Below, in pieces: positions 27,012 to 35,991 of a stretch of 64,000 bases of DNA; positions within the stretch are counted from its first letter, which is position 1; every line of letters begins with the position of its first letter. A model generated the notes under the pieces. That model searched no databases, had not been told where the DNA came from, and saw nothing but the letters and a program-made list of their open reading frames with translations. Source of the DNA: Spirochaetia bacterium. GTDB taxonomy: Bacteria; Spirochaetota; Spirochaetia; Sphaerochaetales; Sphaerochaetaceae. The position numbers and the translations under genes were made by a program. The stretch is taken from contig JAKVOU010000001.1 in the NCBI GenBank assembly GCA_022482625.1, positions 186,001-250,000 of the forward strand, in the 5' to 3' direction.

Positions 27012-27042
27012 TTGCACCTATAGTAACTATAGGAAGTAGGGT
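27012..27042 (+). promoter_or_regulatory. Second MerR-type promoter, for the amidohydrolase-adenine deaminase operon
   Basis: TTGCAC (27012-27017), 19 bases, TAGGGT (27037-27042) with the same perfect palindrome (27017-27033) as at 18936. Homology to the first promoter runs from about 26953 to 27100, but the binding-protein start codon at its end has been lost. Confidence 0.78.
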
Positions 27043-27102
27043 TCCTATATCCGGATAGAAGAATTATTGGTATCAGGTACGAAAAGTGTAAGGGAACAAA
27101 GA

Positions 27103-27212
27103 GTGCCAAAGGCTGAAATGACTTTGCCGATTTGCGGATTTCTGTCCGACAAGGATGGGCGTGGGGGCTAGTTACAGAAGATCATCAAGCCAATAATTGA
27201 AACATTATAGAT
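27103..27212 (+). pseudogene. Remnant of the 3' end of adenine deaminase copy 1
   Basis: The stretch has GCCGATTTGCGGATTTCTGTCCGACAAGG-like sequence matching about 25203-25240 of copy 1 and then jumps to its last bases (CAGAAGATCATCA...CCAATAATTGAAACATTATAG, matching 25390-25425). It is too short and broken to code for anything, and marks a duplication of the transport operon that has been deleted down to promoter and tail. Confidence 0.7.
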
Positions 27213-27235
27213 AGATGGAAAGGGGTACAGCAGAA

Positions 27236-28603
27236 ATGAAGCAGATATTGCTCAAACATGGATATGTCGTATCAATGGATGACAAAGACCGGGTGTTTGA
27301 CGGTGGATCGGTTCTCATCGAGGATGACAAGATTATTGCAGTAGGCAAGGTAGACCCGTCAATGATACAGCCTGATGCCGAGGTCGTGGACCTGCAGGGA
27401 AAGTATGTGCTTCCTGGATTTGTCAATACGCATGTGCACACTTCACAGCAGATCAGCCGGGGAGTCGGGGATGATGTCGATTTCCAGACCTGGTTGCATG
27501 ACCGCATGTGGCCGTTCGAAAGCAATATGACTGAGGAAGATTCCTATGTCTCAACCTTGATGACCTGCCTTGAACTTATCAAGAGCGGTGTTACTTCCTT
27601 TGCCGAACCGGGCGGTCAGTTCGTTTCTGCCATGTGCAAGGCAACTGCGGAATCGGGAATCAGGGGCAAGCTTGCAAAGTCTGTCATGGACTGTGGTGAA
27701 GGCCTGCCTCCGATCTGGCAGCGGACGGCACAGCAGGAACTTGACCAGGAAGTCAAGGACTTGGAGACGTATAATGGTACTGCTGACGGACGTGTACAGG
27801 TATGGTTTGGTCTCAGGACCATTTTCAATGATACTGATGAACTTATCGTCAAGACCAAGGAACTTGCAGACCATTATGGCGTCGGTGTCCATATGCACGT
27901 TGCCGAAGCGAAGAGCGAAGTTGAATATACGAAGGAAGTCTACGGCGAGCCGACGGTCACCCATCTTGAAAAACTGGGTGTCCTTGACAAGAATCTCTTG
28001 GCTGTCCACACGGTATGGCTGACTGATGAGGAAGTTGAAATGTTCCGTAAGCGTGAGGTCAAAGTATCCCATAATCCTGCATCAGCCATGAGGGTACTTG
28101 GTTTTGCCAAGATTCCCAAGATGATCGACCGTGGTATCTGTGTCTCTATCGGTACCGACGGCGCCTCTTCAAGCAATAGGATGGATATCGTCGATGAGAT
28201 GTGGCTGACTTCCCTGATCCACAAAGGCTGGCGGCTTGACTCTACCGTGATGCCTTCCCAGAATATACTGAGGATGGCCACGAAATGGGGCGCAAAAGCC
28301 TTGCTTGATGAAAAGTACTATGGAAGCCTGAAGCCAGGTCTGAAGGCTGATCTGATCATCATCGATCCTACCGGACCTTCCATGATGCCGGTGAATGACA
28401 AGATTGCAAGTCTCGTGACAGCCATGCATTCGACTAACATCATTGCGACAATGTGTGACGGCAAGTGGATCATGAAGGACAGGAAGGTCCTGACGCTGGA
28501 TGAGGATGCAATTCTGAAAGAAGGTTGCAACAGGGCACAGGCAATCTACCGCAGGGCAGGTATTGTGCTTCCTGACCGTTTTCCCGTTACAAAGGTTGAC
28601 TGA
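27236..28603 (+). CDS. Amidohydrolase, probable MTA/SAH or related purine deaminase
   Basis: A 455-residue TIM-barrel amidohydrolase. Metal ligands are visible: HVH in PGFVNTHVHTSQQ, VHMHVAEAKSE, and Asp in SIGTDGASSSNRMD. Overall it resembles the MtaD/SsnA group (MTA/SAH deaminase, guanine or 8-oxoguanine deaminase-like). The ATG at 27236 is preferred; the upstream codons lie in decayed sequence. It is followed 26 bases later by the intact adenine deaminase under a shared MerR-type promoter, so a purine base or nucleoside is the likely substrate. Confidence 0.85.
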   Translation: MKQILLKHGYVVSMDDKDRVFDGGSVLIEDDKIIAVGKVDPSMIQPDAEVVDLQGKYVLPGFVNTHVHTSQQISRGVGDDVDFQTWLHDRMWPFESNMTEEDSYVSTLMTCLELIKSGVTSFAEPGGQFVSAMCKATAESGIRGKLAKSVMDCGEGLPPIWQRTAQQELDQEVKDLETYNGTADGRVQVWFGLRTIFNDTDELIVKTKELADHYGVGVHMHVAEAKSEVEYTKEVYGEPTVTHLEKLGVLDKNLLAVHTVWLTDEEVEMFRKREVKVSHNPASAMRVLGFAKIPKMIDRGICVSIGTDGASSSNRMDIVDEMWLTSLIHKGWRLDSTVMPSQNILRMATKWGAKALLDEKYYGSLKPGLKADLIIIDPTGPSMMPVNDKIASLVTAMHSTNIIATMCDGKWIMKDRKVLTLDEDAILKEGCNRAQAIYRRAGIVLPDRFPVTKVD

Positions 28604-28629
28604 GGTATTTTGATTATAAAGGAGACCCT

Positions 28630-30384
28630 ATGAAAACCAAGTTATTGCAAGCAATCAAAGAAAAAGGCTTTGCTGATTCCGTTATCATAAACGGCAAATT
28701 CGTGAATGTTGCCTCCAAGGAAATCTATGAGGGGGGCGTTGCAGTCAAGGATGGCTTTGTCTTGTCCATTGACAATGTAAAGGACTATATCGGTCCCCAG
28801 ACCAAAGTCATTGATGCACAGGGCAATTACATTACTCCGGGATTCATTGACGGACATATCCATCCTGAAAGTTCGAATCTTTCGATCAAGAGCTTTGCTG
28901 AAATCATTCTCAGGCATGGTACGACTTCCATCATGACCGACCTGCATGAGATAGGTGTGGTCAGTGGGCTGGAGGGTATTGAGGCTGTCTTGGAAGAAGG
29001 GAAGGAAACAGACCTGAATATCTATTTTGTCGTACCTTCCCACGTGCCGTTTGCTCCTAACCTTGAAACAAGCGGCGGACATTTCAACTTTGAGGTGATA
29101 AAGAAAGCCTTGGACCGCCAGGATGCAGTCGGCCTTTCCGAGATTGTTGCTCCTTATCTTATCGGAGGGCTTCCTGACTTGGTTGCTTCCATGGATGAAA
29201 CGCTTGCAAGAGGAAAAAGCTGTCAGGGACATCTGCCTGACATCGTCGGCACCGACCTCGATTACTGCATTGCGGCAGGTGTGACCACCGACCATGAATG
29301 CCTTACCACCGACCAGGCAATTGAGAGGGTCAGGAAAGGTTGCCATCTGATGATGAGGGAAGGATCTGCAGCCCGAAATCTGAAGGAATGCATCAAGGTA
29401 CTGACTGAACACCATGTCGATTCGACTTTGTGCAGTATCGTTACTGATGACTTGCATACCATCGATGCCGTAGACCGTGGGGACCTTGATGACGCGCTGA
29501 AGACTGCCATCGCAGAAGGTGTCGATTTCCTTACGGCCGTACAGATGGTAACGATCAACGCAGCCAGAGCCTTCCACCTTGAACATGAGGTCGGCCTCCT
29601 TGCTCCCGGAGCACGGGCAGATATCTGCATACTCGACAAGGAATCCTATGCAGTCAAGACAACGATTGCCGGTGGCAACCTTGTCTATGACCATGGTGAA
29701 TTCCTAGCTCATTATATGCAGAAGCCCCATGCTTCCTGCTTGTTGCATACGGTACATCTGTCGGAGTTTACCTCGGAAGACCTGGCGATAAAGGTCTCGC
29801 CTGAAGCAAAGCAGGCAAAGGTACTTGCAATGCGGACGCTTGACTGGATTCCTATTACCGTTGCCCAGGATGCAACGCTTCCTGTAAAAGATGGTATCGT
29901 CCGCTGTGATGTTGACCAGGATGTGCTGTATATAGCCCAGGTTGAACGATATGGCATCAATGGCAATATCGGCAAGGGATTCATCGCGGGGTTCAACCTC
30001 AAGAGCGGTGCCATGGCTTCCTCGATTGCCCATGACAACCATAACATCATTGTCATGGGAACGGACTTGGATGATATGGCTTTGGCACTGCGCCATTGCC
30101 AGGAAATGAACGGAGGCCAATGTCTGGTTGACCATGGAAAGGTACTGGCTGATGTTGCTTTCCCGATCTGTGGCTTGCTCAGTGACCTTTCGGCTGAAGA
30201 GCTGTCTGCCAAGAAGAAGTATATGATCAAGGAATGCCATAGGCTGGGTTCGCCTATTCCTATTCCGTTCATGTTCCTGTCCTTCATCGGACTAGCAGCA
30301 ATTCCGTCCTATGCCATAACCGACAAAGGTTTCGTCGATGTCATGCAGCAGAAGGTAATTGACCCCATCCTAGAGGTAAAATAA
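28630..30384 (+). CDS. ade: Adenine deaminase, intact copy 2
   Basis: A 584-residue adenine deaminase, the family's full length: PGFIDGHIHPESSNLSI (metal HxH), GLSEIVAPYLIGG, TDHECLTTDQAIERVRKG, LMMREGSAARNL, the C-terminal GFNLKSGAMASSIAHDNHNIIVMG and LCGLLSD-type segment (PICGLLSDLSAEEL). AAAGGAG lies seven bases before the ATG. It should convert imported or salvaged adenine to hypoxanthine and may replace the frameshifted copy at 23670. Confidence 0.95.
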   Translation: MKTKLLQAIKEKGFADSVIINGKFVNVASKEIYEGGVAVKDGFVLSIDNVKDYIGPQTKVIDAQGNYITPGFIDGHIHPESSNLSIKSFAEIILRHGTTSIMTDLHEIGVVSGLEGIEAVLEEGKETDLNIYFVVPSHVPFAPNLETSGGHFNFEVIKKALDRQDAVGLSEIVAPYLIGGLPDLVASMDETLARGKSCQGHLPDIVGTDLDYCIAAGVTTDHECLTTDQAIERVRKGCHLMMREGSAARNLKECIKVLTEHHVDSTLCSIVTDDLHTIDAVDRGDLDDALKTAIAEGVDFLTAVQMVTINAARAFHLEHEVGLLAPGARADICILDKESYAVKTTIAGGNLVYDHGEFLAHYMQKPHASCLLHTVHLSEFTSEDLAIKVSPEAKQAKVLAMRTLDWIPITVAQDATLPVKDGIVRCDVDQDVLYIAQVERYGINGNIGKGFIAGFNLKSGAMASSIAHDNHNIIVMGTDLDDMALALRHCQEMNGGQCLVDHGKVLADVAFPICGLLSDLSAEELSAKKKYMIKECHRLGSPIPIPFMFLSFIGLAAIPSYAITDKGFVDVMQQKVIDPILEVK

Positions 30385-30392
30385 CTTGCTGG

Positions 30393-30443
30393 AAGAGCTA
30401 TCGCACGGCCAAGATATGGCTTTTGCGGTAGCTCTTTGTTTTT
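30393..30443 (+). terminator. Terminator after adenine deaminase 2
   Basis: AAGAGCTATCGC (30393-30404) pairs with GCGGTAGCTCTT (30425-30436, one T-G pair), followed by TGTTTTT. It lies eight bases after the stop codon. Confidence 0.8.
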
Positions 30444-30538
30444 GGTATCCTTGCCATCTGAAACAACAGTGATCATTGCAATATGAAATGCTGTCTGCTA
30501 TGCTTTGTCATGCACTGAGTGGGGCATGAGAGGCAAAG

Positions 30539-31363
30539 ATGAAGAAGATATCCAACGGCGGTTCAAAGACATTTACCATCGGTCAGATGGCCGAATGTTT
30601 CGGCATAAATATCCAGACTCTTTACTACTATGACAGGATAGGATTGTTTTCTCCCTATAGCAGGGAAGGTAGCAAGGATGTGCGGAAGTATGATTTCAAC
30701 CAGCTCAATACCTTGGCTTCAATCCTTTATCTTAAAAAACTGGGACTGTCAATTGATGAGATAAAGGAACAGATGGCCGGCACTGATGCAAATAAGTCTG
30801 TACGGCTGTTGCTGGGGCGTTCCGAGAAGCTCAGATTGCAATGGGAAGAATTGCTTCAGATCGATGATGCCATCCATAGAAAGATAGAATTCGTACAACA
30901 GGCATATAGGGAGTATAGCAGCCGTCCTCAGGAAAAGATTGTCTGGCGTGATACCTGTCACTATATACCGATGGGTGATGAGTACATCATGTACAGCAAG
31001 GAAATATTTTACTTTTATCCTACGATAGCTCTCTATGATGAAGGAGGAAAGTCATTCGGTGCCATGCTGGATGAGATTTCCTATCATAGCGTCGATGCCC
31101 ATCTGGTCCATACCATTCCTTCCGGTTGGTACTTCATTTCCTATCACTGCGGCCCCTATGAGACCATTGTCGATCATATGGTTGAGATCATGCAAGCTCA
31201 CCCTGAGTTGAAATTCAAGGGCAATGTCGTCGACTTCAATATCATAGACCAGTTTCTTGATACTGATCCAGAGCATTACATTACCAGGCTTGAATATCCT
31301 TTGATAGGGGATTGGTCTGCATATGTACACACAGACAACAATGAGGACGCTGAGCATATCTGA
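30539..31363 (+). CDS. MerR-family regulator with effector-binding domain
   Basis: A 274-residue protein with a MerR winged helix (FTIGQMAECFGINIQTLYYYDRIGLFSPYSREGSKDVRKYDF, about 12-55), a linker helix (RLLLGRSEKLRLQWEELLQ) and a C-terminal GyrI/BmrR-like ligand domain from about 130 (IPSGWYFISYHCGPYE). It follows the purine genes by 150 bases. Two promoters in the window have MerR-type 19-bp spacers with the same palindrome, so it very likely controls both; the effector may be a purine or nucleoside. Confidence 0.88.
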   Translation: MKKISNGGSKTFTIGQMAECFGINIQTLYYYDRIGLFSPYSREGSKDVRKYDFNQLNTLASILYLKKLGLSIDEIKEQMAGTDANKSVRLLLGRSEKLRLQWEELLQIDDAIHRKIEFVQQAYREYSSRPQEKIVWRDTCHYIPMGDEYIMYSKEIFYFYPTIALYDEGGKSFGAMLDEISYHSVDAHLVHTIPSGWYFISYHCGPYETIVDHMVEIMQAHPELKFKGNVVDFNIIDQFLDTDPEHYITRLEYPLIGDWSAYVHTDNNEDAEHI

Positions 31364-31407
31364 GGTAATTGTATGATGTGTTCTGTGCCAAAATTGCTTG
31401 ACAATAT

Positions 31408-31423
31408 GTACGTAATAACGTAC
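31408..31423 (+). promoter_or_regulatory. Operator-like palindrome of the dead YefM/YoeB module
   Basis: GTACGT-AATA-ACGTAC, overlapping the spacer behind a TTGACA at 31398-31403. Palindromes of this kind upstream of Phd/YefM antitoxins are used for autoregulation. Confidence 0.5.
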
Positions 31424-31426
31424 GTC

Positions 31427-31687
31427 ATGGAAAAGGTGATAATTATAGACATATTAACTGCCAGTGCAGCATAGTCGAATTTATATAAACTTATAGATCA
31501 GGTAAACGAATTCCATAAACCTGTCGTTATTTTTGGGAAAAAGGATAGTGCAATTTTGGTTTCAGAAGAGGATTGGAATACAATACAGGAAACACTATAT
31601 TTGACTTCAATCCCACGAATGAGAGAATCGATTATTGAAGGAATGAAAGAACCATTGGGAAAAAGTCTGAAGAATCTTGATTGGTAA
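31427..31687 (+). pseudogene. YefM/Phd-type antitoxin with an in-frame stop
   Basis: From the ATG at 31427 the frame reads a typical YefM protein (ILTASAA, then SNLYKLIDQVNEFHKPVVIF, LVSEEDWNTIQETLYL, MRESIIEGMKEPLGKSL) but a TAG at 31472-31474 interrupts it after 15 codons. Without that stop it would be an 86-residue antitoxin. No ATG follows near the stop, so it is probably dead. Confidence 0.75.
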
Positions 31688-31809
31688 TGTGGGAAATTAT
31701 ATACACAAAACAAGCTGTAAAAGATGCTCGAAAAATAGAAGAATTACATTTGAAGCGTAACGTATTCTTAGAATGTGGACACATTATGAGTAAATATGTG
31801 GAAATGTAA
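31687..31809 (+). pseudogene. Truncated YoeB/Txe-type toxin
   Basis: The ATG overlaps the antitoxin stop. The 40 codons begin MWEIIYTKQAVKDARKIEE, the N-terminus of YoeB/Txe mRNA interferases, then lose homology and stop. The catalytic C-terminal half is absent. The following 31810-32109 holds no recognisable gene. Confidence 0.7.
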
Positions 31810-32109
31810 AAAAGGATTTCCGTTCATTGACAAGGATAAGTTATTCTATGTAAGGTAAGGATGTTTATCTTAGGCTTAATTGCCAATAGAGTAATATAAC
31901 TGAAATCTTGTCCGATTCCAAGCCAAGTCTGGTGGATGATGTATGGGAGGAAAGAGCCGTGGATGACAAAAAAGAACTTTATCAATGTTCCCATGTCACT
32001 TTTGTCAGATCAACTCAAGATTATTGTTTTTTTAAAAGACAATGTTTCAATATGTTTTTTTGACTGGTAGTTTTATCTTTGAGGATTCCTTTGTTGTAGG
32101 ATGGTAGCT

Positions 32110-33252
32110 ATGAGTGAGTTTTCTTATCAACCTCCGTTTCATATGACGGAGGAAATCACCAATCTTGTCATTGAAATCGGCGAATATGTTGGTTCTATGA
32201 CAACCTATGATGCATTGCACCCTAATCCGGTATTACGTAGGCAAAATAGGATTAAGTCTATTCATTCTTCATTGGCAATTGAACAAAATACTCTTTCTTT
32301 GGATCAGGTAAGTGATGTCATTGATGGGAAAAGGGTCCTTGGACCTCCACAGGACATTAAAGAAGTCAAGAATGCATACGAAGCTTATGAACGAATTTCT
32401 ACACTGAATCCATATAGTGTAAATGATTTGCTTTTTGCGCATAAGATCATGATGGAAGGTTTGGTAAAGGAGGCTGGCAGATTCCGTAATGGTGGGGTGG
32501 GTGTCTATGCTGGAAATCAATTGATCCATGCAGGTACGTCGGCGAAGTATGTACCTGATGTAATCAAACAGCTGTTCGTATGGTTGAAGCAATCGGATCA
32601 ACATCCGTTGATCAAGTCTTGTGTTTTTCATTATGAATTTGAATTTATTCATCCTTTTGCAGATGGAAATGGGCGAACCGGAAGATTATGGCAGTCCTTG
32701 ATTCTTCAAAAATGGAAGAGTTTCTTCGCTTGGCTTCCGACCGAGACGTTGATTCATGAGCATCAGAATGCTTACTATGAGGCACTGAATCAATTAAATA
32801 CGGAAGGTGACTCCTCATTTTTTGTTACTTTCATGCTAAGGATGATTCTGAATGCACTGAAAGAGATCGTAGCAAATCAAAGTTCGCGACAGAAAGAAAT
32901 TGCCGTCGGTACAAATGTCGGTACAAATGTCGGTACAAATGTCGGTACAAATGTCGGTACAAATGTCGGTACAAATGTCGGTACAAATGTCGGTACAAAT
33001 GTCGGTACAAATGTCGGTACAAATGTCGGTACAAATGTCGGTACAAATGTTGGTACAAATGTTGGTACAAATGATGAGGAAGTCATAGTAATGCTTCTGC
33101 ACAATCCAAAATTTACTGCTAAAGCTCTGGCAACAAGGTTGGACTTGACTGAACGGCAAATCGAAAGAATTTTGTCTGACTTGAAGAAAAAAAAGAGAAT
33201 TATTCGTCATGGAGCCAGCAAGAACGGCTATTGGGAAGTAATCGGGAAGTAG
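32110..33252 (+). CDS. Fic-domain protein with GTNV repeat linker and C-terminal winged helix
   Basis: About 380 residues. The N-terminal inhibitory region has SSLAIEQN (Ser54, Glu58), then the Fic motif HPFADGNGRTGR (181-192). From about 267 a linker of 14 Gly-Thr-Asn-Val units joins the Fic core to a C-terminal winged helix (AKALATRLDLTERQIERILSDLKKKKRI). I prefer the ATG at 32110, because AGGA at 32098-32101 is well placed for it; 32101 is the other choice. Such Fic-winged-helix proteins often regulate themselves. The catalytic residues are intact. Confidence 0.9.
   Translation: MSEFSYQPPFHMTEEITNLVIEIGEYVGSMTTYDALHPNPVLRRQNRIKSIHSSLAIEQNTLSLDQVSDVIDGKRVLGPPQDIKEVKNAYEAYERISTLNPYSVNDLLFAHKIMMEGLVKEAGRFRNGGVGVYAGNQLIHAGTSAKYVPDVIKQLFVWLKQSDQHPLIKSCVFHYEFEFIHPFADGNGRTGRLWQSLILQKWKSFFAWLPTETLIHEHQNAYYEALNQLNTEGDSSFFVTFMLRMILNALKEIVANQSSRQKEIAVGTNVGTNVGTNVGTNVGTNVGTNVGTNVGTNVGTNVGTNVGTNVGTNVGTNVGTNDEEVIVMLLHNPKFTAKALATRLDLTERQIERILSDLKKKKRIIRHGASKNGYWEVIGK
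32908..33072 (+). repeat. Tandem 12-bp repeat, 14 units, inside the Fic gene
   Basis: GGTACAAATGTC is repeated 14 times; units 12 and 13 end in GTT, and the last unit is cut to nine bases. Because 12 is a multiple of three, gain or loss of units keeps the frame and only changes linker length. Confidence 0.97.
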
Positions 33253-33431
33253 CCTGTGGTAAGGTCAAATATTGTTCATTGTCTCTGCTGTGTCAGGAAA
33301 AGACAAAATTGTCAGGAGAAAATCTTTTGCTATTTTGTTGCCAAACAAACAGTAGATTTTTTTGATAATCTAAAACATAGTTTACAACTGTATATTATGG
33401 TTATATACTTAACAAATGAACAGAGGTCAAT

Positions 33432-33710
33432 ATGAAATCACTGACTGTCAAACCGGCTGAAATAGGTTTTGCTGAACAAGGATCCGAGAGTAGGTATATT
33501 ACTCCATGTAATTCTGCCGAAGATTTGGAGAGAGCCTTGAATGTATATGTCTGGCAGGGATATGATGAGATTATCGTAGACTATGCGGGAACACGGTTTT
33601 TCAATCCATATTTCCAGGAAGAGATGGAACATTACCAGGCAAGGATGAAAAAAGACCATAATTGCAACATAGTTTTCAAGAACTGGAGAAACAGTCCGAT
33701 TGGTCAGTAA
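33432..33710 (+). CDS. Small protein of unknown function (92 residues)
   Basis: AGAGG stands eight bases before the ATG. The protein has mixed alpha/beta character (SAEDLERALNVYVWQGYDEIIVDYAG) with no membrane segment, and I do not recognise it. It stands alone in an AT-rich accessory stretch. Confidence 0.5.
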   Translation: MKSLTVKPAEIGFAEQGSESRYITPCNSAEDLERALNVYVWQGYDEIIVDYAGTRFFNPYFQEEMEHYQARMKKDHNCNIVFKNWRNSPIGQ

Positions 33711-33923
33711 AGGGAGGATGTATGGGAAAATCAGAGTACTTTTTTTGTGTATAAAAGGAGTGCTTGATAATGATATACATTTATCCATTGATATAAACTC
33801 TAGATCCTATATTCTTTTAAATCTTTCTATTTTGCAAATAATTCCCTGAAGTTCGGGATTATAGGCAATTGTTTCCATCTTATCCTTTAGCTTGGTTCGA
33901 TTATCCGTAATTGGGAGTGTACT

Positions 33924-34274
33924 ATGCTATTTGATTTATTGGTTTTCCCAGTAGCGTTGTTTGTCGTCGGTCGCATACTCTCGGGATATAATCCTAAGTT
34001 TTATGATACCCATCCTAAATATTTCAGTCAGAATGGCATGAATCTGACATTTCTGAATTTTACCGACAAACAATGGGACTTTTTCCTTACGAAACTAGCA
34101 AAGAGATATTATACTTTCTGCGCTATTCTATCACTTTGCTTCAATAGTATTATGATGTTGTTCTTTCATGGGGACCCAAATGAACTTCCGTGGATAAATT
34201 TTGCCTTTGGAATGATCGGAGGGGTTGTTACCTTCATACTTATGGTACATAAGACAAAAGCAGTTAGTGGTTAA
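33924..34274 (+). CDS. Small membrane protein, SdpI-like in layout
   Basis: 116 residues with three probable membrane helices (about 2-18, 68-82 and 90-109). The central FTDKQWDFFLTKLAKRY recalls SdpI/DUF-type small membrane proteins, but the match is weak. No operon partner is visible. Confidence 0.5.
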   Translation: MLFDLLVFPVALFVVGRILSGYNPKFYDTHPKYFSQNGMNLTFLNFTDKQWDFFLTKLAKRYYTFCAILSLCFNSIMMLFFHGDPNELPWINFAFGMIGGVVTFILMVHKTKAVSG

Positions 34275-34419
34275 AATCTGGAAATAAGGATGGAAGCATC
34301 GAGGAATGAGAATCCGTGCAAACTTTATGCCAACACACTGGGTAAGTTGTTTTTTGTCGTATTGTCAGCATTCGGAGGCTTGCAGATGGATTTGTGTTTT
34401 AAAATCTTCATCTTCCAGC

Positions 34420-35100
34420 CTACCTGAAATCCTTTCGGTAGCGTTCTTTCAATTTAAAGCACTTGTTTAGGTGGAGTATCTGATGTCGAGTAATTGGCAT
34501 TGTCAATAATCCTGTCATTGTCTTTTTTCCCCAGAATTCCAACAACCAAATTGAATCCTTTTCTTGAGTCAGGACACCTTCGGAAAGAATCCTGTCCAGT
34601 TGCCCTTTCGTAGGTTTTCGTTTTCTGTTTTCGATACTCAGTTTCTTAAGGACAGTCTGGGTGTTTTTCCCAACAGCTTTCCTGTAGTTCAATAACTCTG
34701 ATGTATCTATTGCCTGATCAAATTCATCAACATTCTCTTTGGTAAAAGCATTTCCTGTATCTGTTACGTCAATCTGCATTCTATCCAGCCATTCACTGTT
34801 TAGAACCTGCTTTGAATCATCGATTAAAATATTTGATACTGCATCTTCAATTCTTGTGATATGCCACAGATTCCACGCAATGGAACGGGAATCATTTTCA
34901 GGACGATATGTAATCATTTCGGCTGTCAGGTCCGTAATCAGGTTTTTATATATGGTCGGACTGCCATTGTCAGAAATACCATGCACTTGATTGTGCATTT
35001 CAAGGCACAAGGATATGGCATCAGCAAAAGTTTGAGGTTTAGATAACAACAATGCCAGCCGTTTTTGTTTTGGGTTCCAGTCTTTTGCTACAGAAAACAT
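34420..35100 (-). CDS. DinB-like four-helix protein
   Basis: About 226 residues. The segment SIAWNLWHITRIEDAVSNIL and a later HQILHLNKCFKL resemble the metal-binding His regions of DinB/YfiT-like enzymes. A perfect AGGAGG site upstream on the minus strand fixes the start at the ATG ending at 35100, although the open frame extends to 35160. Function is unknown; members include thiol-dependent transferases. Confidence 0.65.
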   Translation of the reverse strand: MFSVAKDWNPKQKRLALLLSKPQTFADAISLCLEMHNQVHGISDNGSPTIYKNLITDLTAEMITYRPENDSRSIAWNLWHITRIEDAVSNILIDDSKQVLNSEWLDRMQIDVTDTGNAFTKENVDEFDQAIDTSELLNYRKAVGKNTQTVLKKLSIENRKRKPTKGQLDRILSEGVLTQEKDSIWLLEFWGKKTMTGLLTMPITRHQILHLNKCFKLKERYRKDFR

Positions 35101-35707
35101 AGTATACCTCCTAAAAAGTCCTTTATGGAACAGTATGGTTATTTTAATAAAGTCTTCCATGACTAATCTATATGTACATTATCCGTGTTCATGTTGGTAA
35201 AGACAAGAATGCCTGTACCTAGGAAATTTTCCAGGCTTCCCCATAGTAAGGTTAATCTTGGGCATTCATATTGCTTTTGTGTCCATTTTTTGTGATAAGT
35301 GGACGAAAAATCAAGCAAAGTGGACGTACATGCTTTGAAAAACAACAACTATGATCCAGCAAATTCCTAAGGAAAACGATACTTGAAACAGAATAGGAAT
35401 GTATAAAACAATGCTTCTGCTTGTTTCCAGTTCCAAGTCTTCTTTTCTTCTGAGGTATAGCGTCCATAGTACATTCACCATATTTCTAAAATGGATATTT
35501 CCCAGCTTATTTGTACTGGTCTATTCAGTTCCTTGGATTTTTTATTTGAAGGTTTTGAATAGTGTCTTCTATATATAGATACTAATAGATATAAGTGTCA
35601 AAGTTATATTGACACTTATGAAAACTTTCATAACCTGTTATCTACAATATATTCCTGTAATGATCAAAAAGATTGGCAATACTCCTGTAAAACATTAGTA
35701 TCTGTGT
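35101..35707. other. AT-rich stretch with no gene; holds one inverted-repeat element
   Basis: Short ORFs here lack ribosome sites and family features. The only structure is the inverted repeat at 35591-35619. Confidence 0.4.
35591..35619. repeat. Inverted repeat AAGTGTCAA-N7-TTGACACTT, copy 1
   Basis: ATAAGTGTCAA (35591-35601) faces TTGACACTTAT (35609-35619) across AGTTATA. A very similar element lies before the ATPase gene at 38014 (37953-37987), where the loop is AATTATA. It may be an operator left from a lost gene. Confidence 0.6.
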
Positions 35708-35991
35708 ATGATAAAGTCATTCGTAGATAATGAAACAAATTCAATCTTCGATGGTATACGCTCGAAAAAGTTACCAAATGAAATACAACATACAGCTCGA
35801 AGAAAATTACGAACGCTTGATACCGCAGAAAAATAGATGATTTGAGAGTTCCTTATGGAAATAGCCTCGAGCAATTAAAGGGGAATTTTCAAGAGTATTA
35901 TAGTATCAGAATAAATGACCAATGGAGAATTGTATTTAAATGGCCAGATGGAGATGTGTATGAAGTCAGAATCATTGATTACCACAGATGA
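35708..35991 (+). pseudogene. higB: HigB/RelE-type toxin, one-base frameshift
   Basis: The first 43 codons read MIKSFVDNETNSIFDGIRSK... LRTLDTAEK and hit TAG; the homologous continuation IDDLRVPYGNSLEQLKGN... YSIRINDQWRIVFKW...IIDYHR is in another frame. One more A in the five-A run (GCAGAAAAATAG) would restore a 94-residue HigB. The toxin is thus inactivated, or the base is missing in the assembly. higA follows and overlaps it. Confidence 0.82.

Noticed and set aside
32831-33210. ORFs of YRHLYRHL, TDICTDIC and FVPTFVPT repeats
   Set aside because: They are the other reading frames of the 12-bp repeat in the Fic gene.
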